A DNA stretch of 64,000 nucleotides, from NCBI GenBank assembly GCA_946540735.1, contig CAMNIN010000006.1, forward strand, positions 1 through 64,000, in the 5' to 3' direction. Positions 7,209-15,254 of this stretch are shown in pieces. The stretch is from an uncultured Prevotellaceae bacterium (lineage in GTDB: Bacteria; Bacteroidota; Bacteroidia; Bacteroidales; Bacteroidaceae). The translations under genes and the position numbers were made by a program. Numbering within the stretch: position 1 is the first letter of the stretch; each line of letters starts with the position of its first letter. The notes beneath the pieces were generated by a model. It was not told the origin of the DNA. It made no database searches and saw nothing but the letters and a program-made list of their open reading frames with translations.

Positions 7209-8939
7209 TCAGGGATAGATGTGTCCTGCCTCGTCGATCAGCAGGATGGTGAGTTTGCCATTGGGCAAAAGCGGATCGCAATGTCTATGGCAATGAGAGA
7301 TGACTGTGCGGGCGAAGTCAGCCACTGAGGCCTCCGGGATCATCTGCCAGAGTTTACGGGCAAGGGCGATGCCGCTGATGTCGACCGGACAATGCGCCTC
7401 GTTGAGCATCCCTGCAATGAATGACTTGTCCATGGTCGAGCGCCTGCTATGGGTGTCGAGGAATCCGGCAGCCAGTTTGACAGCCTTTCCCAGCATCACC
7501 CCGAGCGTGACTTCTCTGATATCAAGTTCATGCGCGATGCGGAGAGTTTCTCCGATGTAGTTGCCATACTCCACGAAAGCTTGTTGAGGGAGATCAGGGT
7601 AACGGGCATGGACGAAGCGCTCGCTTTTCCCGCCGCTATTGATCACGACACGTTGAGCGCCAGAAGCCTTGGCGATGGTCATGCATTTGCGTATGCTGTC
7701 GATGAAAGCCTCTTCTGAGAAAGGTTTGACGATGCCCGATACACCGATGATGCTGATGCCCCCCTCGATGCCAAGGCGGGGGTTGAAAGTTTTCCGGGCG
7801 ATTTCCTCACCGTCAGGCACAGAAATGGTCACCAGGAAGGGAGTGCTGAAATGCTGTCGTGACAGGTTGTTGCGGATCATCTCCCGTGGCACTTTGTTGA
7901 TGGCGGGAGATCCCGGGGGATAGTCGAACCCCGGCAGCGTGATGATGCCCACGCCCTTGCCTCCAAGAATCCCGAATGTCTCTGCAGATCTCACCATGGC
8001 ACGGATCTCCAGTCCGTCTGTCACGTCAGGGTCATCGCCCGCCTCCTTGAAAACCGAAGCAAAGCCATCGCCGTAAGTCACGTTTACCGAGATAGTCTCG
8101 CCGTCGGGTAGTAGTACCGCCACCTCATCAGGCGTCCCTCTTCCTGCCCACTGGCATGCAGCGGCGATGGCGGCAGCTGTGGCGCAGGTGCCTGTGGTCA
8201 GTCCGCTGTGGAGCGGATAGAACTCTGGCAGCCATTTCTCGATCATCCGGCGCAGGCCATGAGGACCGTCGACCTGGATGAATCCCTGCGGCAGCGAGGG
8301 CCGTTTCAGTACCAGGATTCTCATGCCTTTTTTCCGGGCTGCATCCACTTTCTCCTCAAATCCCCCGGAAAGGCCACTCTCTTTCAGCAGGATAGCATCG
8401 GCTTGGAAGTCGATGGTCTTGCTGTCCTCATAGAAGCACAGTTGGTCGTCGGTCGCACCCTGTTGGTGAGCGATCCTGATGGAGGACTCCCGAGGCAGGA
8501 TGCGGTAGAACAGTCGGATGCCTTCCTGTTCCAGATGTTTCAGTCTGCCGATGCTTTGCACACCGGTAGTCGCCAGGAGGCTATGGATGTCGTGAGGAAT
8601 GTCGTCGTAGTCGTCGAGCCAGGTGATGTCGCTGGAGCGGGGAGGGTAGATGCGCTCGTAACGGATGACAGGCAAGTGCATCGCCTCAGCCACGTCGTGG
8701 ATCGTCAGGTGAAGCGCAGCGGCGAACGGATGGGCGGCGTCGACGATCAGGCGGATGCCATGATCGTGGCAGAAGGCAGTCATGGCCTCATAGTCCATGG
8801 CCCCGTCGATGCGGATGCCGTGATGAGGCGTCAGGTCCTGTTCGCCCGTCTTCGTGCTGTAATAGTAAGCCTGTCCGGCTTCATCCAGCACCTCCACCGC
8901 CTTCCGGCCCTCTGTCGTACCTCCGAAAACCAGTATCAT
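7209..8939 (-). CDS. cbiJ-cbiD: Fused CbiJ (precorrin-6A reductase) - CbiD (cobalt-precorrin-5B C1-methyltransferase)
   Basis: The start chosen is the ATG at 8939, which overlaps the upstream stop as ATGA; the open frame extends further upstream without family resemblance. Residues 1 to about 238 are CbiJ/CobK, beginning MILVFGGTTEGRKAVEVLDE, and would reduce cobalt-precorrin-6A. From about 242 the CbiD part begins with its signature HSGLTTGTCATAAAIAAA and would methylate C1 of cobalt-precorrin-5B using SAM. CbiD marks the oxygen-independent route. The 576-residue length equals the two families together. It is the last gene of the operon. Both steps bracket the CbiE/CbiT reactions encoded nearby. 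Confidence 0.92.
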   Translation of the reverse strand: MILVFGGTTEGRKAVEVLDEAGQAYYYSTKTGEQDLTPHHGIRIDGAMDYEAMTAFCHDHGIRLIVDAAHPFAAALHLTIHDVAEAMHLPVIRYERIYPPRSSDITWLDDYDDIPHDIHSLLATTGVQSIGRLKHLEQEGIRLFYRILPRESSIRIAHQQGATDDQLCFYEDSKTIDFQADAILLKESGLSGGFEEKVDAARKKGMRILVLKRPSLPQGFIQVDGPHGLRRMIEKWLPEFYPLHSGLTTGTCATAAAIAAACQWAGRGTPDEVAVLLPDGETISVNVTYGDGFASVFKEAGDDPDVTDGLEIRAMVRSAETFGILGGKGVGIITLPGFDYPPGSPAINKVPREMIRNNLSRQHFSTPFLVTISVPDGEEIARKTFNPRLGIEGGISIIGVSGIVKPFSEEAFIDSIRKCMTIAKASGAQRVVINSGGKSERFVHARYPDLPQQAFVEYGNYIGETLRIAHELDIREVTLGVMLGKAVKLAAGFLDTHSRRSTMDKSFIAGMLNEAHCPVDISGIALARKLWQMIPEASVADFARTVISHCHRHCDPLLPNGKLTILLIDEAGHIYP

Positions 8940-10711
8940 GCCTTGCCTTTTCTGAAGAGATGGGTGAAGTGTTTGTTGTAGAGTTCTGAGAGTCCTTGCC
9001 GGTTGTCGATAGCCTCGCCGACGACCAGCATGGTGGTCAGCGTGAGGTGGTTGTCGTGTACGATATGCGCCAGGTCCTTCAGTTGTCCTCTGTAGATGCG
9101 CTGGTCGGGCCATGTGAGGTGGTAGCAAGCAGCCACAGGAGTGTCTTCCGGATATTCCTGCAACAATTCCCGTTGCACGTCATCCACGATGGCGGCGCTG
9201 AGGAAGATGCACATGGTGCTTTGCGAGCGAGCCAGCAGGTGAAGTTTCTCTTTCTCAGGCATGGGTGTGCGCCCCTCACCACGGGTGAGGATGATGGTCT
9301 GGCAGCGTTCGGGGATGGTGAACTGGCTGCGCAGTTCGGCAGCGGCAGCGAGGAAGGACGAGATGCCCGGGGTGATGTGGTAAGACATGCCTTCACGGTC
9401 GAAAAACGCCATTTGTTCCTGTATGGCTCCGAAGATGCAAGGGTCGCCGGTATGCAGCCGCACGATGAAGTGTCCTTGGTCGTAGTGAGCCTTCATCAGC
9501 GCGCATTGTTCTTCGAGGTCCATGTCGGCGCTGCTGCGCACGACAGCCCCTGTTTTGGCCACATCGGTCAGTTCGCGTGGCACGAGCGACCCCGCATAGA
9601 GGATGAGGTCGGCGCGCTCCAGCATTCTCCGGCCCCGCACAGAGATCAGGTCAGGATCGCCCGGACCGGCCCCCACGATCTCTACATGGCCTTCCGCGTT
9701 GCGCAGGAACTCATGACTGATGGCCAGTGCGGCAGTGAAGTGCTCCCCCTTCACTTTATTGACCACCAGTTGTCCGTGTCCTGACCCCAGGATGGCGGCA
9801 GCCTCGCAGACGCTGGGAGTGCCCACATGTTTGGCCACGACTGTACTTGGGGTAGGCACATCGACAGCAGCCAACTCTGCGGCGGTGAAGAAGACTGGAG
9901 TCACCCCATGTCTTTTTCTCAGCCATTCCACGAAAGGCTCGTCGGCTTTGGCGTCGATGGTGCAATAGGTGCGTGCACAAGGATAGAGGCCCTTTTCAGC
10001 AAGAGCCTCGTTGATCTGGTCAAGGATGGTCTCGAAGTCCGCCGGGTGATGGGCCAGTCCGAACCCCAGGGTGCCCACCATCGGTATGAAATGCAAGTGC
10101 AGCATACCGTCCGGGATCGTCTTGTGGAAAGGAGAGACGACGATCACCAGTTTGAACCGTTCCGGGTCAGCCTCTTTGATGTCACGGATAAGGGTGACGT
10201 GGCCGGGAAGCGTTTTCTCCATCTCGTCGGTCCCGTCATCCCGGATATCCAGGAGCAGGGCGGTGGGTTGCAGACCGACAAAGGCGAAGATGCATGCATT
10301 CATGTCGCTGCTGTCGGCCACCCGCCATCTGTAGCGTTGACAGAGCAAGTCGAGCGGCCACAGTCCGGCGTTGTCGCTTTGCGTGGTGATGACAGGATGG
10401 GCGTGAAGGATGCCGGCCACGGTATGGGCCAGGTCGTTGGCACCGCCAACATGGCCGGAAAGCACGGAGATGGCATGTCGGCCGAAAGCGTCGACGCACA
10501 CCACGGCAGGGTCCTCGTGCTTGTCGTTGACCAGGGGTGCGATGGTGCGGACGCAGATGCCCATCGCACCGATGAAGATGAAAGCGTCGTAATCCATCCA
10601 GTGAAGCGCGACGTCCGTGCGCTGCATCATAGTGGCGTGGACCGCGTTTTGGATTCTCATGGCCACGTCGTCGGCAGTTTTGCTGATAGGGATGATAGCT
10701 ATTTTCTGCAT
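8936..10711 (-). CDS. cbiG-cbiF: Fused CbiG (cobalt-precorrin-5A hydrolase) - CbiF (cobalt-precorrin-4 C11-methyltransferase)
   Basis: Residues 1 to about 338 are CbiG: MQKIAIIPISKTADDVAMRI, then FIFIGAMGICVRTIAPLVND and the conserved SVLSGHVGGANDLA, ending with the CbiG C-terminal domain. From about 341 the tetrapyrrole methylase domain begins (HVEIVGAGPGDPDLISVRGR) with LILYAGSLVPRELTDVAK and RLHTGDPCIFGAIQEQM, typical of CbiF/CobM. Together they ring-contract: CbiF methylates C11 of cobalt-precorrin-4 and CbiG opens the delta-lactone and releases acetaldehyde. The gene overlaps both neighbours (4 bases downstream, 13 upstream), which points to tight translational coupling. Confidence 0.93.
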   Translation of the reverse strand: MQKIAIIPISKTADDVAMRIQNAVHATMMQRTDVALHWMDYDAFIFIGAMGICVRTIAPLVNDKHEDPAVVCVDAFGRHAISVLSGHVGGANDLAHTVAGILHAHPVITTQSDNAGLWPLDLLCQRYRWRVADSSDMNACIFAFVGLQPTALLLDIRDDGTDEMEKTLPGHVTLIRDIKEADPERFKLVIVVSPFHKTIPDGMLHLHFIPMVGTLGFGLAHHPADFETILDQINEALAEKGLYPCARTYCTIDAKADEPFVEWLRKRHGVTPVFFTAAELAAVDVPTPSTVVAKHVGTPSVCEAAAILGSGHGQLVVNKVKGEHFTAALAISHEFLRNAEGHVEIVGAGPGDPDLISVRGRRMLERADLILYAGSLVPRELTDVAKTGAVVRSSADMDLEEQCALMKAHYDQGHFIVRLHTGDPCIFGAIQEQMAFFDREGMSYHITPGISSFLAAAAELRSQFTIPERCQTIILTRGEGRTPMPEKEKLHLLARSQSTMCIFLSAAIVDDVQRELLQEYPEDTPVAACYHLTWPDQRIYRGQLKDLAHIVHDNHLTLTTMLVVGEAIDNRQGLSELYNKHFTHLFRKGKA

Positions 10712-11892
10712 TTGAGTATTTCTATGGGGTTATGGTCATTCAAGACGATGCGTAGAGGAGGTAGCTGCGTGAGGCCAAGTTGCGTGCATGCTTCATCGAA
10801 GAGCCGGTGGCTGTCGGTATGGACGGCAGGAGAAGTGACGCTGTTCATGACGATAATGCCATCGTCGGAGAGCACTGTGGCGACACGCGCCATGATCTCC
10901 TTCAGCTGACCGCCATGACCGCCGATGAACACGGCATCAGGATGAGGAAGTCCCCCCAGGTCCTCTTGCAGGAAGTCTCCGATATGGACATCGATGCCAG
11001 GGATGCCGAAGCGTCGGCAGTTGTCGTGGATGATAGCCTCGCATTCGGGACGGATCTCAAAAGCGACAACTTGCAGGTGAGGAAACTGCATCCTTGCTTC
11101 GATGGAAACGCTGCCCGTGCAGAAACCGATGTCCCACATGACCTGTCGCTGAGGCAAGGAGAGCGCCTGCAGTGTCAGCAAGCGGAGCGGCATCTTGGTA
11201 ATCATCTTCTCACGTCCGTTGAGCAAAGTGAAGTCGGATTCGGGGATGCCGAAAATACGAGGCGGGACAGGAGCGCAAGGAGTGAGAATGACGCAGTTGG
11301 GGAGCGTGAAGTCACTCTTCGCAGCCTCTTCGAGGCACAGTGTCGACACCCTCTCCAAGGAAGGGTTGCCCAGATGCTCGCCGACATGCATCCGGTAGTA
11401 GGTATAGCCATAGTCGATCATGCGCTGTGCGATGGTCTGCGGCGTATGCTCACGGTCGGTCAGTATCCCGATTTTCTCACACCGCTCGATAAGCGCCTGG
11501 TCGAAGGCAGGCCAGGGACGGCCGGTCAAGGAAACGATGCGCATGTCGTGATAGGGCAGGAGCAGTCGGTGAGCCAGCATCTGCAGGGCGTTGAGGTAGG
11601 GGTAGACATGAATCTCCGCCTCAGGCATTTTCCGCCGGATGGTGTTGGCGAAACCGCAGAAGAGCGGATCGCCGCTGGCAAAGACGATGACATGGTCATG
11701 ATATTGGCTGAACACATCGTCCAAGGGGACGGTGATGTCGATCCATTCGGCGTCACTGGGCATCAGAGGCGCCACGATGCCGTGATGTCGTTTGCCGCCG
11801 GAGAACACCCGTCCCTCCCGGATAACCTGGAGGATTTCGGGCGAGAAAAACGGTTGCGGATGGTCGCTGATACCGATAACGGTGAATTTCAT
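10699..11892 (-). CDS. cbiE-cbiT: Fused CbiE-CbiT (cobalt-precorrin-7 C5-methyltransferase / C15-methyltransferase-decarboxylase)
   Basis: The 397-residue protein has the CobL-like two-domain layout. Residues 1 to about 205 form the CbiE tetrapyrrole methylase (VFSGGKRHHGIVAPL, VIVFASGDPLFCGFA). From about 220 a class I SAM methyltransferase follows, CbiT, with the glycine-rich motif DIGFCTGSVSIEARM (a cysteine replaces the usual second glycine-region residue) and HIGDFLQEDL. The protein would methylate C5 and C15 and decarboxylate the ring C acetate. It starts 12 bases after the CbiH-CbiC gene stop. Confidence 0.93.
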   Translation of the reverse strand: MKFTVIGISDHPQPFFSPEILQVIREGRVFSGGKRHHGIVAPLMPSDAEWIDITVPLDDVFSQYHDHVIVFASGDPLFCGFANTIRRKMPEAEIHVYPYLNALQMLAHRLLLPYHDMRIVSLTGRPWPAFDQALIERCEKIGILTDREHTPQTIAQRMIDYGYTYYRMHVGEHLGNPSLERVSTLCLEEAAKSDFTLPNCVILTPCAPVPPRIFGIPESDFTLLNGREKMITKMPLRLLTLQALSLPQRQVMWDIGFCTGSVSIEARMQFPHLQVVAFEIRPECEAIIHDNCRRFGIPGIDVHIGDFLQEDLGGLPHPDAVFIGGHGGQLKEIMARVATVLSDDGIIVMNSVTSPAVHTDSHRLFDEACTQLGLTQLPPLRIVLNDHNPIEILKCRK

Positions 11893-11904
11893 GAGCGTGA
11901 TTTT

Positions 11905-13302
11905 TTAAACGTCCCTTCCTGGTTTGAGTTGTGCTGCGTCATCATAGCAGAGGATGGCATTGCAGAGTGTGGCAGCGAGGTTGCTGCCACCTTTGCGGCC
12001 TTCGATGATGATTTTGGGGATGTCCCTGAACGGTTTCACCATGTGCTTGGACTCCCTGACATGCACGAAACCGACGGGCGCCGCGATGATGCCGGCAGGG
12101 TGCGCCTTGCCTTTGCGGATCAAGTCGCAGAGTTCCATCAAGGCCGTTGGCGCATTGCCGAAAGCGAAGAGAGCGTCGGGGTGCTCCTCCACGGCCAGCC
12201 GGATGCCGGCCTGCGTGCGTGTGATGCCCTCCGCTCTTGCCATCTCGGCCACGCGCGGGTCGCCGAGGTAGCATCTCACCTCCATCCCCAATCTGGCCAG
12301 AGCCCCCTTGCGGATGCCGCTTGCCGCCATGGTCACATCGGTGACGATGGTACTCAGCTGGCCATTTGCCACTTTCTGGTAAAGCGTCTCCACGGCACCC
12401 TTGTCGGTGTAGAGGATATTCTCCATGTCGAAATCGGCTGTGGTGTGAATGGCATGCAGCAATGCCCATTTGTGGTCGAGCGGCCACTCCCTGGTCAGTT
12501 CTTTCTCGATGGTGCGGAACGACTCTATCATGATGCCCTGTCCGATTTTGGTGTCTTCCGGCAGTTCATCCCTGTAATATCCCCTTGGCGTGATGATTTT
12601 CCCCTCATACAGATAGGATTGCGTGTTTCCGATCAGGATGACCGTGAACATGTCCACATCCTCAGGGTCGAAATCCGCCAAGGTGGTCACCTTGACTTCC
12701 TGCTCGGGTCTGCCAGCCTGTCTGACATAGCCCACGGGAGTCTCGGGAGCCCGTAGACCGAGGAAGATCTCCTGCAACCGGTAGAGTTGCCAGTAGCGGC
12801 CATGGGATTTGGGGTTATAGACGGCCGTGACGAAATCGCCCGCCGCCGCCGCTTTGATGCGCTTCTCGATCACATCCCATGGTGTCATCAGGTCGCTCAG
12901 CGAGAGGATGCACATGTCGTGTCCGATGGGAGCCCCCAACAGCGAGGCAGCTTTCTGGAAAGCGGAGATGCCAGGCAACAGTGAGATTTCCACATCGGAA
13001 TGCCGCTGCCGCTTCATCTCGTAGACCAATGGCGACATGCCATAGATGCCAGCATCGCCGGAAGAGATCACGACGACGTTTTTCCCCTGTTCGGCCAGTT
13101 CGAAGGCCTGTTCGGCTCGTTCTCGTTCCTTTTTCATGCCCGTGTCGATGCACATGCAACCCGGAGAGACAAGGGGCAGGATGAACTGGAAATAGTATTT
13201 ATAGCCGACGACGGCATCCGCGTGGCGGATGGCCTCGGTCACTGCCGGGGTGATGTCTTCCTTGCTGCCAGGTCCGAAACCTGCGATAATGATTTTTCCC
13301 AT
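11905..13302 (-). CDS. cbiH-cbiC: Fused CbiH (cobalt-factor III C17-methyltransferase) - CbiC (cobalt-precorrin-8 methylmutase)
   Basis: The start is the ATG at 13302 (MGKIIIAGFGPGSKEDITPA); the frame continues upstream into the end of cbiB without family similarity. Residues 1 to about 250 are CbiH/CobJ, with VVVISSGDAGIYGMSPLVYE and GDFVTAVYNPKSHGRYWQL. From about 270 comes CbiC/CobH: LLHAIHTTADFDMEN with the histidine expected to act in the 1,5-methyl shift, VTDVTMAASGIRK, and a C-terminal APVGFVHVRESKHMV with KGGSNLAATLCNAIL. The 465-residue length fits both domains complete. The gene lies 7 bases after cbiB. Confidence 0.92.
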   Translation of the reverse strand: MGKIIIAGFGPGSKEDITPAVTEAIRHADAVVGYKYYFQFILPLVSPGCMCIDTGMKKERERAEQAFELAEQGKNVVVISSGDAGIYGMSPLVYEMKRQRHSDVEISLLPGISAFQKAASLLGAPIGHDMCILSLSDLMTPWDVIEKRIKAAAAGDFVTAVYNPKSHGRYWQLYRLQEIFLGLRAPETPVGYVRQAGRPEQEVKVTTLADFDPEDVDMFTVILIGNTQSYLYEGKIITPRGYYRDELPEDTKIGQGIMIESFRTIEKELTREWPLDHKWALLHAIHTTADFDMENILYTDKGAVETLYQKVANGQLSTIVTDVTMAASGIRKGALARLGMEVRCYLGDPRVAEMARAEGITRTQAGIRLAVEEHPDALFAFGNAPTALMELCDLIRKGKAHPAGIIAAPVGFVHVRESKHMVKPFRDIPKIIIEGRKGGSNLAATLCNAILCYDDAAQLKPGRDV

Positions 13303-13309
13303 GTCTTGA

Positions 13310-14242
13310 TTACAATAGATAGGTGATGATGACGAAAATGATGGCGACGAACTCAGATCGCCGGTTGACGGTGATGGCTTTGCCCGCATCCTCGCTGACG
13401 AGGAGCCGGTCGTTTTCACCGATATAGGGTTTGTCGAAGAGTTCACCGAAATAATAGTGAGGGCCACCGAAGCGGCAGTTGAGAATGCCGGAAAGTGCGG
13501 CCTCGGGGTAGCCGCTGTTGGGGCTGGCATGGCGGCGTCCGTTGCGCCACACGAAAGCCAGCAGCTGCGGCCTTCCTGCCACGGTGACCATGATGGCTGC
13601 GGTCAGCCGGGCCGGGATCCAGTTGGCGATGTCGTCGATATGAGCAGCCCAACAGCCAAAGTCCTTGTATCGCTGTGTGCGGTATCCGATCATGGAGTCA
13701 AGCGTGTTGACCATCTTGTAGGCCAACATGCCGGGAGCGCCCAGCAAAGCGAGCCAGAAAAGCGGTGCGATGACCCCATCGCTCAGGTTCTCGGCCAACG
13801 TCTCGAGTGCGGCGGTGCGCACTTCCTGTTCCGATAGTTGTGATGTGTCGCGCCCTACTATGCGAGCCACCTGCCGGCGGCCGTCATCGAGCGAGCGGTC
13901 GAGAGCGGAGAACACATCACGTACCTCGCGGATCAGCGTAGTGCCCGCAAGACAGTAGAAGATGGCGATGGCATCGAAGGCCAAGGAGAGGTAGGGAGAT
14001 ATCGAGCAGAGCGCTTTACGCAGGCACCAGGAGATGGCGAAAACCGATAGGATCAGCGAGACGGACATCAAGGCACCTTTCCACAGCCGTAATCCACCTT
14101 TGTTGAGTTTGTGTTCCCCATAGGCGATAGCCTTGCCGAACCACACGATGGGGTGGGGGAGCCGTGGCGGGTCGCCCAGGATCAGGTCGAGGCTCCATCC
14201 TAAGAGGAGAGCAGCGGTGGGAAAAACCATTTCATTCATCAT
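13310..14242 (-). CDS. cbiB: Adenosylcobinamide-phosphate synthase CbiB
   Basis: The protein (about 310 residues) is an inner-membrane enzyme joining aminopropanol phosphate to adenosylcobyric acid. Family marks are LLLGWSLDLILGDPPRLPHP near the start, then FGKAIAYGE, RIVGRDTSQLSEQEVRTAAL, ETLAENLSDGVIAPLFWLAL and KMVNTLDSMIGYR, followed by the HASPNSGYPEAALSG segment. I place the start at the ATG at 14242, overlapping the cobD stop by 11 bases; ATGs at 14239 and 14230 are equally possible. Its substrate amine comes from CobD, encoded directly upstream. Confidence 0.92.
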   Translation of the reverse strand: MMNEMVFPTAALLLGWSLDLILGDPPRLPHPIVWFGKAIAYGEHKLNKGGLRLWKGALMSVSLILSVFAISWCLRKALCSISPYLSLAFDAIAIFYCLAGTTLIREVRDVFSALDRSLDDGRRQVARIVGRDTSQLSEQEVRTAALETLAENLSDGVIAPLFWLALLGAPGMLAYKMVNTLDSMIGYRTQRYKDFGCWAAHIDDIANWIPARLTAAIMVTVAGRPQLLAFVWRNGRRHASPNSGYPEAALSGILNCRFGGPHYYFGELFDKPYIGENDRLLVSEDAGKAITVNRRSEFVAIIFVIITYLL

Positions 14243-15254
14243 GCTTGTCAGGTTTTGTGGACGGAGAGGAAGTCTGCGACATGCAGAACCCGCGTACAGC
14301 GGCGATGAGAGCATCGTTTTCCTGTGGAGACTGTGCCGCCACACGGAAATACCGGTCGTCAAGTCCGTCGAAGTTGGATGCGTCGCGGATGAGCATCTTG
14401 TGATGCTCTATGAGGAAGGTTTTCAAGGCATGTGCCGTGCCTTGCAGGAGGTGGCACAGCATGAAATTCGTCTGAGTCGGTTTGACTTCCACGCCCCTGA
14501 TTTGTCTGAGTCCGTCGGCCAATCGTCGGGCTTCCGCCAGATGAGGGCGGCAGACCAGTTCATCGTGCTGCAGGAGGAATTTCCCAGCCTCCACGGCCAA
14601 GGCAGAGACGCTCCACGGCCGCAGGAAACGGCGTAGGACGCCAGTCAGGAGGCAATGTGCCGTGATGTAGCCCAACCGCAGTCCTGGCACGGCGTAGGTT
14701 TTGGTGAACGAGTGGATCTGGATGAACTGCGGGTTTTCCGCGGCCATGCGCGGAGTCATGATCTCTTGATCGGTATAATGCTCATAGGACTGGTCGATGA
14801 CCACGATGTCGCCTGAAAGGGTCATCTTGTCAATCTCAGGTTGTGCAAGCACTTGTCCTGTGGGGTTGTTGGGATTGCACAGCCAGTGAATGGTGCCCGC
14901 AGGAGTAGTGTCTCCATTCTGAGAAACGGGAGGAAACATCAGGCAGGCATCCCTGTATTCGCTGAAAGTGGGCGATGGGATGTCGGGCCGCAGTCTGAAA
15001 GCCTGGGCGATGAGGTAGATGGCATCTGTGGCCCCGTTGGTGACAATGACCTGTTGCGGATCGATGCCATGGTATTCGGCGATCAACTTCTCCAACGACC
15101 ACGGCTCTGGTTCCGGATAGTGGCAGAGGAGTCGGGGCAGTGAAGCCAGATGATCCATCAGTATGGCATGATCCACGTTAGCGCAGATGTTCGACGAGAA
15201 GTCGCTTGTGATGCCATCAAACCGGTATGCGTCGTCTCCGTGTCCTTCAATCAT
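14232..15254 (-). CDS. cobD: L-threonine-O-3-phosphate decarboxylase (CobD-type aminotransferase)
   Basis: This 340-residue protein is a fold type I PLP enzyme. It shows SSNICANV at the N-terminus, VTNGATDAIYLIAQAF, CNPNNPTGQVL and the PLP lysine in HSFTKTYAVPGLRLGYI, plus a C-terminal arginine region near YFRVAAQS. Histidinol-phosphate aminotransferases look similar, but the place between cbiB and cbiP makes the threonine-phosphate decarboxylase role clear: it supplies (R)-1-amino-2-propanol phosphate for the nucleotide-loop linker. It overlaps cbiP by 8 bases. Confidence 0.9.
   Translation of the reverse strand: MIEGHGDDAYRFDGITSDFSSNICANVDHAILMDHLASLPRLLCHYPEPEPWSLEKLIAEYHGIDPQQVIVTNGATDAIYLIAQAFRLRPDIPSPTFSEYRDACLMFPPVSQNGDTTPAGTIHWLCNPNNPTGQVLAQPEIDKMTLSGDIVVIDQSYEHYTDQEIMTPRMAAENPQFIQIHSFTKTYAVPGLRLGYITAHCLLTGVLRRFLRPWSVSALAVEAGKFLLQHDELVCRPHLAEARRLADGLRQIRGVEVKPTQTNFMLCHLLQGTAHALKTFLIEHHKMLIRDASNFDGLDDRYFRVAAQSPQENDALIAAVRGFCMSQTSSPSTKPDKHDE

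Noticed and set aside
8940..9128. N-terminal extension of the CbiJ-CbiD frame
   Set aside because: The 63 upstream codons overlap the cbiF end, show no family similarity, and the ATG at 8939 makes a clean ATGA coupling.
10780..12756. A 658-codon open frame antisense to the cob genes
   Set aside because: The opposite strand encodes complete CbiE-CbiT and CbiH-CbiC. The frame is a GC-driven shadow rich in His, Asp and Val with no recognisable domain.
13303..13530. N-terminal extension of the CbiH-CbiC frame
   Set aside because: It overlaps cbiB and is Ser/Pro-rich; CbiH begins at the ATG at 13302 with its usual MGKIIIAGFGPG.
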